NCBI GenBank assembly: GCA_028565635.1
Contig: JAOXYB010000013.1
Location: forward strand, 1 to 64,000
DNA: 64,000 nt
Source: Phoronis ovalis
Taxonomy: Eukaryota; Phoronida; Phoronidae
Reading direction: 5' to 3'
The notes under the pieces are model-generated. The model had not been told where the DNA came from. It did no database searches and worked only from the letters and a program-made list of their open reading frames with translations. Position numbers and translations under genes: made by a program. Positions within the stretch are counted from its first letter, which is position 1. Each line of letters starts with the position of its first letter. This document shows positions 48,001 through 60,000 of this stretch, piece by piece.

Positions 48001-51000
48001 TACTTTCCAGGGTCGGTAAAATGAGCTTTAGTCCTGCCTCTGTTGCTAGTAGCTCTGAACAAACTTGCTCGAATGTTACATGCAGCTGATGAGCCTCTTT
48101 TTCAATGCTTTTCATTAGTTCTTTGAATTCTGTTGAGCAAACATTAATGTGGGATTGAACAACATTTCCAGCTGTATTTAGACACAGTTGCTCAGATGGT
48201 GCTTCATAACATGGTAGTATTGATGTTGACAGTACCATTTTGATGGCATTTTTGACATCAGAATTCACCATTTTTAATGACTCATGCTTAATAGCATCCT
48301 GCATTTCGTTCATTATATCACTAGAAACTAAACTGTCGTGTATTCCTCGCCTGATGCAAGTTCTTACTGTCTGATCAGCAAATGTTTTTAAAATGGCATC
48401 TAATACTTCGTCTCCCGTATTTGATAGTTTACTATCAGTGCTGCTTCCTTGATTACTATTAGTGTGCAAGGAGATGCTACTGTCATTTTCAGGCTTTTGC
48501 TTTATAGTTTGTATTTCAGAGTTCACCAGCCTACTACTACTACACATCTGACTACCCAATGTGATGCCAAAATCAATCTCCTCTCTTACCACAGTTGTTT
48601 TGCAATCTTCACATTTTCTCAACTGGTCACTGGCTTCTTTTAGGTCACGTACAGTACTGCCATACAAGGAATCAGCTTCATTGTCTTGTTTTGTTGGTGA
48701 TGGGACATGTTTCAATTTGTCCTTTGTTTTTCTTTCTTCAACTGTATTCTCATTTAGAAAGTTGGTATTTTCCGCAGACACAGAAGACAGGCTGGTTCCT
48801 GTGGTAACATCAGTTCCATTACTAGCTTTTACTTGTGTCATATTGTTAACAGTAGGCAAAGAACTTTTCATTTTGGCATGTGCCTTAGACATCATCTGAC
48901 GTACATCTTCCGTCTCCATCACATCTGATACTATTTCATCAAGGATATGAACCGTGTTATCTTGGGCCACCTGGTCATCAACTACTGGCATTATGACATC
49001 TTCTACGACGACTTCTGACAATGCTTTTACAAGTACATCCAGATTCTTGTCTGTAGATATGTGACCTATGACCACATCCTCTAATAAACTCTTTACTAAG
49101 TCAGAACACTCTAAGTTCAGTGGAATGGACTCAGAATTGCTATACTGGACAACATTCTGAAATGTTAGCCTACTTGATTTTTCAGCGCAGCTAAGCTTAG
49201 ACAAATTACTACCACGAGTCCCATATGATCCGTTGAAGCTAGAAGTGTCTTGTAGCAAAATCTTGATGGTTTCTGATGCAATGACAGTAGATATGACTTG
49301 TATCATATCTGAAATGTCCGAATCATTACCTGTTCCCTTGATGGCATTAGCGCGATCCGTTATATCTTGAAATTTTAATGTGACATACTCCGAATTCATG
49401 GCATCACACAGGGCAAACTTTATAATGTCTTGTATCACCTCCCCTATATAAGATTGGACAGTGATTGACATTCTGTTTCTGTATTCACACTCAGTTACTA
49501 ATGTATCTGGATCTTTCAGTAACATCAACGACTCAGCAATACGATTTGCTATTGTTTTAATTAACAATCCATTGTTGCAACGTAATTCAGTGGCTTCGGC
49601 AATTTCACATGCTACAGTTTTAATGGATGCATCTGAATACACATATACAATTCTGACTGAACCCAACATTGGAGTGACAATGTGTTTAGCTACTTTGCTG
49701 GTCAGAATTTGAAATATATAAGGTTTTATGTTTGTGTCTTTCATCATATTTCTTAGCAAGTTTCTAACTGAAGAAATAGTTACTAGTTTGACAGCTTTTC
49801 CGATGTCATTTTCGCTTGACACAGTGTTCTTGATAGATGTTGTTAGTTTTGAAAAGGATTCTTGGATATTCTTGCACAGAGCTTGCGTCTCAATACTTGG
49901 GAAACTAGGGTTGTGGACAATACGCTCAATCACCTGACCAGCTACAGTCTTGGCAAACAATTCATGGTTCAGCTTTGCAACAGAGGAATTTTTTACCTCC
50001 AAGTTGAAATTACCCGAATCTAAAACTTCATACAAAGCATTTTTTACAAGAGTTTCAAAAGTCTCACATGCACATGCCTCCATCCATGATTGTATAACAG
50101 TTGTAATAGTCTCATCATCATTTAAAGACAGTATAGAGTCTATATTTGCATGTTCGCCTGGCTTTACATGATGAATTATGTCAAAAACAAGAGCGCACAC
50201 GTTATCACTTCTGACTACATTGTTTACGACATGTTCTATAGTCAAACACAGATCTGGCAGTTCAGACAGCTTAGTAACTTTATGATCAAACAATGGATTT
50301 ATAATGCTTGATAAAATAGCGTCAGTCAGAGACTGCATTATTAGCTCTTTTGCAGTGTGTGAGCCAATAATATCTTGTAAAATTGGGTCTAAAGCTAATG
50401 ACATACTTTGAATGATGTTTGATTTGATGTGTTTTATCAATTTGTTGACTTCAGACTTACAAACTTCAACATTGGTGAGCTTCTCTTCAGATAAGTGCTT
50501 GGCTTCACCATTACGTGTTAGACCACTAAACAGATCTGATGTATAAAACTGAGGTAGAAGTAAAATATTTTGTACAACTTTATCAGCTAATGCTTTTGCC
50601 AACTCCGATTTCCCTACATCTGTCAGTGTTGTGACTGATGCATCATCCAAAATCTGTCTACTGATTACATCTGACGATATAACATCTAATAAACAAGTTT
50701 TAATTGCTGATTTTATCATATTTACAGTACACATCTCCATAAGTACCCATTGGGCAGTGTCAATGACTTGCAATAGCGTCCCCTTCAACAAAGCTTCTCT
50801 ATGTTTGTTCATCAAACTATTGGGTATACCATCCTCTACACTGACAGCAAGCAACAGACATACATTTCTGGATTTTAAGGTATTTTCTGTTATATCCAAA
50901 ACTGTGGTATCAAAATTGTTTAATTTTTCAGATGTTCCTGAATCGAGTTGTAGCATGAGAGTGTTTTGTTTACTGAGAGCTCCTGTTAAGGCCTCGCTAA

Positions 51001-54000
51001 GAATCTCTTTCCCCGCAGGAGCAGTCAAGGCGTCTAATAGAATCTGTTCTAAGGAGACATTCATCTTCCTTGATGCCATCTTAAATACTTGAAGGGTCAA
51101 GTCCCTACAGTGGGATGCACAAACTTCATAAACAGAATTTGGGTTAGGTGGCAGCAGTAAATTGTCAAGACTCTCTGCATCACACAACGGTTTTTCTGTG
51201 CTTAAACTTGTCACCATATTTTTCACAGCTATTTGAGCAACCTCATGTGATGAAAATTTTCTGGGCACTGATGTTAAGGTGAAATTTATGGCATCTGCTA
51301 ATCCTTGTTGCAACTCTGTTTGCAATGTTTCTACAGTAACAGCTTGAACCAATGTCTTGACAGCAGCAGGGGTGATCTCTTTACTAGCAGTTTGTGTTAA
51401 TGCATCTGTTGGCGGCAGGACAATACAAATAGTGTCATGTATAACTGTCTGTATACTTTCTAATTTCATAGCCTCCTCTGTAATGATTTCAACCGCAGAG
51501 TCACGAGGCACTATTTCAATTGCCTCTGAAAGAGCACTAGCTAACTTTTTTTGTATGGAAGAAAAAGACATCAGGTGAGTTAGACTTATTCCTATTAAAG
51601 GTTTAGAAAATGGGGTTTGGAGATTAAAATTTGTAAAAGATTGGGTTTGCAGGTTACAATCTGTTACACTTATACAGCTTTCTGTAAGACACTTGTTGTT
51701 GAATTGTTTACTTAAGTTTTTCATTACTTCATTTGCAATGACACAGCTAACCTGATCTTTGTAAACCTTCAGGTGATCTTTGTCACACATTGTTGATCTC
51801 ATTAGGGATTTTTGTATTTCTGTAGTAACAACCTTAGAGGCCAAAGACTCTGCAATAGCTTCATTAAAAATGGATTCTACCAATCCTAATGCATGCTTCT
51901 CAAGTATTGTCACATCAGGAGATTGGCTAGGCATTGCTGACTCCAGATGTTTATTCTCTTGTCTGTGTAAAAGTAAATCATTAACGGCAGTATCAATGAT
52001 TTTTGTTACTTTATCATTGCGAATCACTTCATTGGCTAATTGTTTTTTGTCAGGTTCATGAGGAAAATCATCTGAGCTCTCAAAAACAGGAGCAACAACC
52101 ACCTGTGTTACGGTATCTTGCAAGACATTTAACATGACTGGTAGTGCTTGGTCACATGTCAATGCCTCTAATAAATCTTGTTCCAGATCACATTTGACAC
52201 TTTCACCCAATGATTGGTCAATCTCTTCAATGACATTACTAAACTCAGCAACATCTGCATAGCAGTGGCGATGTGCCGCAATGTACTTGATAGTTTCTTT
52301 GGCAATAACATGAATTAAAGTATCTTTGTTTCCAGGCCTAGTACAAGGTAACTTCCATAAATCTGCATACTTACTGCTGCTCGATACTTCGTGTAAGCCA
52401 TGTGCTATGATTGATTTCACTCTATCAACAGCAGTTATTTCCATCATCACGTCAACTAGGATCGGTGGAATATTCTGTTTAGCTGTCTGAAGAAGAAGCT
52501 GAGAATCTTCATACTCTAACTTACCTCCAGGTAAAGTACGCTTGACAGCATCAGCAACAATGGCCAACATACTATTTGAACTCATGACAGTATCGGTCAC
52601 TTCTTGGAGCAACCCGTTATCATTTACAGACTTAGTTATAGTCTCAAGTACCAGACCAGCTTTGTATGTTTCATTAGATAAACCTGGTTTTGACTGAATA
52701 TGGAAGGCTGGCTTAACAATCTTTGTCTGAATAACCTTACTTAATGCTTTAATCATTAGTTCATAACCAGATTTTGAAGCAGCAATATCAACAATGACTT
52801 TTTGTAAACTCGAAGTTACTGTTTGGGTTAATGTACAACTGACCCATTTCACCATATGATCATATTCTGTCCTGCAACTATCAGTAGTCGACATGGAAGG
52901 CCAATAAACTTTCTCAAAATCACTTTCAGAGTCACCAATATCTGTCGATTTCAAACTAGCTTTATTAAGTATACTAGCAACAATCTGTCGCGCAATGGTT
53001 CTAGCAACTTTTTCTTCACGATTAGAAGCATGGCTTTTCAACGCTTCTTTAATGGCTGCTTCAGTAGTAGTGGATTCAACAGATTCTAGAGTTCCTCTTT
53101 TTATTATTAAACCTATTATTTCCATAGTATGTGCTTCCATGAGCATATTCATCATAAACTGTTTAACATGACGACTGGTTCTTGATGATAAATGAGCAGA
53201 AATGGCACATGACAGTGAGCACCTGTCTGGTAATACTAAGTCCGAAGCTGCAGATATCAAAAGTTGAATATTATTACTGTCGTTCAAATTTTGAACAGCT
53301 GTATGAAACTCTTTTGATGGTGGTGCTTCAGTAGGATGCAAAGTATCAACAATACAAGCAATGGTACTCTTAAGAGTCGGCAATATGATCTTTTGTCCTT
53401 CTTCTGTTTTTACTAGCTCTAAACAAACCTGTTCAAATGTCACATGTAGCTTATGAGCCTCTTTTTCAATGCCATTCAGAAGTTGCTTAAAGTCTCCAGA
53501 ACAAACATCTATATGAGATTGTACAACATTGCCTGCTGTATTTAAACACAGCAGCTCTGATTGTACCTCAATGCCTGGTCTTAGTGATGTTGACAGTACC
53601 ATTTTGATAGCATGTTTTGCGATTGTATTTCCAACATCAGCATCCACCTTTTCCTTAGATTCACAATCCATAGCATCCTGTATCTCAACCATTACATCAC
53701 TAGAAACCAAACTTTCACGTAAACCTCTCTGCATACAAGACTTCACGGTTTGCTCAGCAAAGATTTTCAATATGGCTTCTAAGACTTCATTACCATCTCT
53801 TGGAAGTTCATTAAACAAAGAAATGCTATCATCTTCTGCAATCTCCAGCTCTGAATTTTGTATCTCAGAGCTAATCCACTTAAAATCAGAATTTGTCTGG
53901 TTAATTGTTATGTCATTTTGACTGCTTGTGTCCTTTGGATCCACCAGGGACTGAATTTTTTTGAAATCACTTTCTTTCTTATGAGGTATATTCTTGTTTC

Positions 54001-57000
54001 CTTTGCCTTTTTCCATCTCCAGATTACTGCTTACATTCATGATGTGCATGGTATTTGCCATCTCCTGCAAATGTTTATCTTCACTCTGAAGCTTTTCTGA
54101 TGACAGCATATGTTCTGACTTGTCTGATGTTTTTCTTTCCTTGTTTTCTATGTCTTCAGCTGTATCTTCATTCTGGCAGATGAGATCATCTTTAAAAGCC
54201 ATCAGATAACTAATGCTTTCATTTTCTTCACCCAGACAAGGAATACTACTTACATGCTTACAAACATCATCTTTGAAATCTTCACTTTGGCAGACGAAAT
54301 CACCAGTAGACTGAGGAAGGGTGCCGTTAGTTACAGGTTTCTTTGCGCCACTTGATTTCTTTGTTTCAGTTAAACCAGTTTGTTCATCACTGGTGTTAAC
54401 AAGAACTGAAGCAGTTTCAGCATTTAAATCACTTCCACTTTCAGAAACAGGTTTTGTTGCCAAACATTTACAAGCAGATCTATCATTAGAAATAGCTTTG
54501 CTAATAAAGAGGGCATCATAATTTTTATTTGACCTACAATCCTTATCTCCAACATTGCATGGCCTTGTGCCAGAAGATTGCATTTCTTGTTTACAAGACT
54601 CGCAAAAGTAGTTGCCACTTATTGCCTCCGTCTGAGTCCATTCATCATTACCAACATTGGTCTGAGTTTTCTGATCAATTGCAATAACATGTCGTTTTTT
54701 AAAACACGCCTTTGCTGCAAATTTTCTTTTTCCACACAAGAAACATTGTATTTCATTAGTAATGCATCTCACAAAAGTATCAGTGCCGTTTGTTGTGTAT
54801 TTAGTACTCTTGCTTAAACAGGCTTTTTTCCTTTTTCCACAAGAAGCACATCGTCTTTTATTGGCTTCTTTCAGTGGAGGACTTTCAGTAACTGAAATGG
54901 AACCTCTTCTTGGACAATCAACAGTTTCACTGGCCTGCGTCCTGACATTAGAGTCCCACAGAAATGTCTTAGTCTTATTGTATTGGACTTTTCTAAGAGA
55001 TATCTGCGTTTTTACAACTGGCACTCGTCGTTTACCACATGATCTGCAAATGCTCACACCTTGAGCGATAAACTGAGAATCATGTTCCACAGCAGGTCTA
55101 CTATGATCAATTAAAGGAGACCATTCTTGTTTGGTATCAGTATTGCTACAATGGTCAAGGCCAAGACTACTAGCCTCCTGTAGCTGGTTATGGTTATAGG
55201 CAAGCTGGTTTGGACAGTTAGTTCTAAGCTCTTGTTCGTTAGTGTCATCAGCAGGATGTTGGCCTTGCTGTTCAGGCACACTGTCTATGCTAGGACTACC
55301 TGGTTTTTGTTGCGTCTCAATAGTTGGACCCAACTTACACAAAGGAAATCTTTGTGGAATATTTTTGTAAGTAGAATTTTTGTCCTTTGCTCTGGCACCA
55401 CTAGAGCAACTAGCTGGACTTCTAGAATTTCCCTGCACTCTTATATTCATACCTGCATTTTGGACTTGATCTTCGGTAGGCACTTGGTCTACACTAAAGT
55501 TAGAGCATCCATATAAAGATACCCCTTTGGGTGCAGGCGATACCACATCTTGCCATGATTCAACGATACCATTTTCGTCTGTAATAAACAACATTTATTA
55601 ATTTTTGAAATTTGCATTACATTGTGTATAAAGTAATCTTGATAGAAAAATTACTTTTAGTTTCTGTCAGTTAAATGAAATTTATAGAAAATTATTGATC
55701 TATTTCCTTTGGTGTAATTTGCATTGATAGTAATCTTTTTCGGATTATTACAAAATACACTCTACTAAGAAAATGGTTTTTACTTTTTTTTCTATCCTGG
55801 TCATACTACTCCTAAATATGAAGATACCTACCTTGATACTAAATCTAACAAACTAGCTTAGTAGCCAATCAATAAAACTGTTTATTAAAGGTAATTTGTT
55901 TTTGCACAATCTACGTACACATATAGCAAATACTCTTGGGAAGCTTCAGTGCATAATACCCATATATTGTCAGGAGTGAGGCTGATGTTGCCAGGAGTCC
56001 AAAGGATGGCAGAAATATCAGCTTCACTCCCGATGATACACTGTACTCAGACAGGTATTATTCCCTGAGCTACTGGGAATATACAGGGTAACACAAGTTC
56101 TGTCACTTCTTCAGTTCTATTTCAGCAGTAAAACAGCTTTAATTATACTTTTTAGAAATAAACTCAGTTATGTACTCAAAAACAAAATTGCTTTGATTTT
56201 TATTTTATTTCTTGCAACTGGTAGCCAATATAGATGTAGAACCATAGTTGGTTCAAAATTCTCCTTGGAGATCAAAATAACGCCAACTCAGTTAAACATG
56301 TGTAACAAATGTGCTTGCTGAAGAGAGCAAGTTCAGTGTTGAAATAACTCTTACGACATACTTTGTTTTAAAATGTAAAAAGTCGCGTTGCAACAAAAAA
56401 TTATTCAGTAAGTGATCCGTAAAAATATTCCAAATATACAAATTTTTTATTTACTTTTTTTAGCAACTTTCAAACACTTGGTCAAACTAAATTAACATTC
56501 CTTATAAAACCACAAATAAATATTTTAACTGGAGTAGAAAATAAACAAATATACATTAAATTAAATATTTTCTCAAACTTACCGACTCAAAATTTCATTA
56601 CTGAAAAATGAGTGTTGTTTATTTTGTGCCATCCTGTGTTGTTTATTAATTTGTTTGTTTTTCATTGTTTTATTTTGTGTCACCATGTATTGTTATTATC
56701 TGTTTACTAGATCTGCTGTATGTTTTCATTGAATTTATTATCTACTTTCATTGTTTTTGGGTTCATATTTTCAAAGTACTCTTGAAATATGTTCTCAATA
56801 AGAACTGTATGAAATTTGTTTACTTTCTTTAACTTTTAGAATACTTTTCTTTCATAAGCTTATCGATACCCACACTTCTAAAGCGACCTTCGTCTGCCAT
56901 TTTCACAAATTGTTTGTTAATGCAGCAAGAACACAACATGCCCCAGGTTAAAATACTATGTAGTAGCACCCACATTGTCATGTACTTTAAATAGGTCAAC

Positions 57001-60000
57001 GATAATAGTGTTATTGTCAACCTACTTAGTATACTTAAAATACATTTTGGTTATTTACGGTATAGTGAATACGGTAGACTGTATACTTCAAATCCTCAAA
57101 CGTGATTAATCAATTTCTCTGAAGTAGATAATAATATATTATTTAAATTATTTAATATATCTTTGGGTACTTTATCAGGGAAAAACCCTGCCATCAGGTA
57201 AAAGATCAGGACTAAATATATAGTCAGAACTTTAACTTCAATCTGCTTGGAAAATAGGTGCAGATTCTACTACAAATATAAGTAGACACATATGTTTACA
57301 GCTGACATGAATCAATGTACCTTTAATCTGTGTATGTGTGCTAACTACTTCAGTGGTGTCAGAAGTTTGTTCATTATTGGCCTGCTGTAATTCTTCAAAA
57401 CATTTATTATCAACAAGGCTACTGAATCTACGAGAACTTGGTGTATTTTGTCGAGGCTTACGATTGTATGTAGCTTCTATATCAACAGAGCTGATGATAG
57501 TGGCCAAGCTTTCATCTGATGATGACGGCTCATCAAATGATGGTATCTGCGTAATTGCATGGCTGCTAATGCGATAGATACTGTCAGATCTGTAAGGTTT
57601 AACCTTAAATCCTGGAAGCTGATCCTTGCTTACAGATTGCTTGTTTTGTGTTATAACGGGCATAGTAAAAAATCCTTGTTCATCTTTCTTCCTTTTGTCT
57701 TCCAGACCTGGTGGACTCTGCTGCTTGTCACTTGAGCTTATATGCTCATATTTTTGTTTGTCATTAGAGCTTATAAATTCAACATCTCTAGTAATTTCTT
57801 TTTCGGTCTTCAGAGATTTTTGTTGAAAAACTGATGCTACTGCACCTAAAAACAACATATCAATTTTGTTAGGTTATATACGTGAAAGCAGCACATTAAA
57901 CTGTTTCAGAAAGATTAACTGGTGAAATAATCAATGAGAGATTTTCAGAATACTATTTTATCCACAAGATATCACTAGTGACTTACCCTTTTGGGTGTTT
58001 AGACAACAATCTTACCACAGCTATAGAATTACAATTGAATTACACCTGCATGTATATTTATGATTGCTTGCATTTTGTAAGATGGTGCCTTGGTCACACA
58101 GTGATATCTCCTGCTCTATTATCAATTTAGATTATGAAAATATGTCACTGAACAAAACAAGTTTGTCAGTGCTACAAAAAAATGATTAAAAATATGTTTA
58201 TAGCAAACTTACAATGTAAAATAGAAGCCAGTTAGGGATCATCTCAAAACTTATCGCAAACGTATAGTGTTTCGTATAGGAATTACCCCCCACCCTGGTC
58301 AAACGTAGGGGGGTTAGTGAGATTTTGACGTCATGCACGTGTAAAAATTGACAACCAATTTCAACAGCGAAATCAGGGCCGTCAGATACTTTCTCAAAAG
58401 GCGGGTGCGAGGGGAAAATATCAGTTCAGTAATTGAAAAAGGTTGCTGGAACGTCTCCATCCTGCCAGAAAAAATCATTTCCTCGTTTCCATTCCTATTG
58501 TACAGAATAGCCAATAGGTGCCGTAAACAAAAAAAAATTGTTTCTGTCCCAAACCGGGTGGTGCGATGGGGTGTGTTACTATTTCAAAACGGGGGTCCGT
58601 TAAAGGAATGATTTTCAATATTGTATATATACCAGGCATGATTTTTTCAGTTCGCACTAAACCATAAACGTAGGGAGATTTTAAACCCATGCCCCCTATA
58701 CGAAACACTATACGTTTGCAGTCATTGTGACAACTTTTGAGATGATCCCTTATATGTACAGCAAAATCAGAGAATTTTGTTCAAGTGCAGCTGTAGTTAT
58801 TATATTTATTTCTTAGTGATTACAACAACAAACTTTAAGTTAGAAAATTTTAGCAGAGGATTTTGGAATGTTCAAGATCAGTCTATGCTAGTTTGCAAAT
58901 ATATTAAGGTGGCAAACATCATTCGGCTTATTCCTTATGCTTAAGTTCAGTTTTAGCTAATAATTTAATAAAAAGGGCCACAGACAGAAGTATAATATTC
59001 ATTTAGAAAGTAAGCAATTCAAACTTTCTAAATCTGTTTTTTTTCTCTATAGCAAGTAGGTCATGTGACCTGTATGGGTTCCCATTTTAAGTCAAAAAAC
59101 ATTTCTGAAATGTAAAATCAAATATTCTTTACACATATATCTACAAAACACTGTCTCAGATTATTGCATATTAATTAGCTAAAAGATATAAAATATTATT
59201 TGTGCAAAATTTGAACTAAGTTGTATGTGAGGTTCAGTGGGTTTGACTTTTTCTCTTTGAATATTACATCATTCTACTTAGGGCTGTTCCAGTAAAAAAA
59301 GTGGGGGAGGGGGGGGGGAAAGGCAGTTGAAATAAAAAATTGTGGGTGGTTGTGTTCAGAATTATGGGTGGTTGCATTACAAGCTAATTAAAAATTATGG
59401 GTGGTGGGTATAAAATGAAAGTGCCTTCCCCCCCCTCCCCCACTTTTTTTACTGGAACAGCCCTTAAATTTTTAACCCAGAAATTGCCTCAGTCAGTAAA
59501 AAAAAGTATGGTCTAATTACAGGAAAATAATTTGTATATTTATTCAATATATTTTATACACTTTCAAAAAATGTATACTTTTATCTTCATGGTTTCATTT
59601 AACTATTTAGAAAATTTATGAGGAATTAATTAGTTTTGCCGAATGATGCTCTCCACCTTAAGAATATGATGCAGCAAGTACAGAAAACAGGAATATAGCA
59701 TCATGGCAGTGATAGAATCTAAAACAAGGGTCTGATTCTCATCAATTGGTATATGAATTGTCTGTAGTCCTGACATTCATTTTCAAATATCAAAAGACAT
59801 CTGACACAAAATATGCAATGTCAAGACTTTGCTTCATTCCAACCACAATTTTTAATTATATCAGAGTGATCACATATTAAGATAATTATCAAAAATTAGT
59901 ATTTTGCAATATAAGCTTGTTTTATGAACTTTTTTATGAACCTAATCAACTAAAATATAAGTCAGTTACTTTAAATCTTCAACTTTTAAAAAACCTGTGG

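Noticed and set aside
43000-55500. Many plus-strand open frames of 60-150 residues opposite the 12.9 kb exon
   Set aside because: They are antisense shadows of a long coding exon and have no independent features.
58348-58708. Open frames of 77-87 residues around 58.5 kb
   Set aside because: They lie inside the 515-bp MITE and show no transposase motif.
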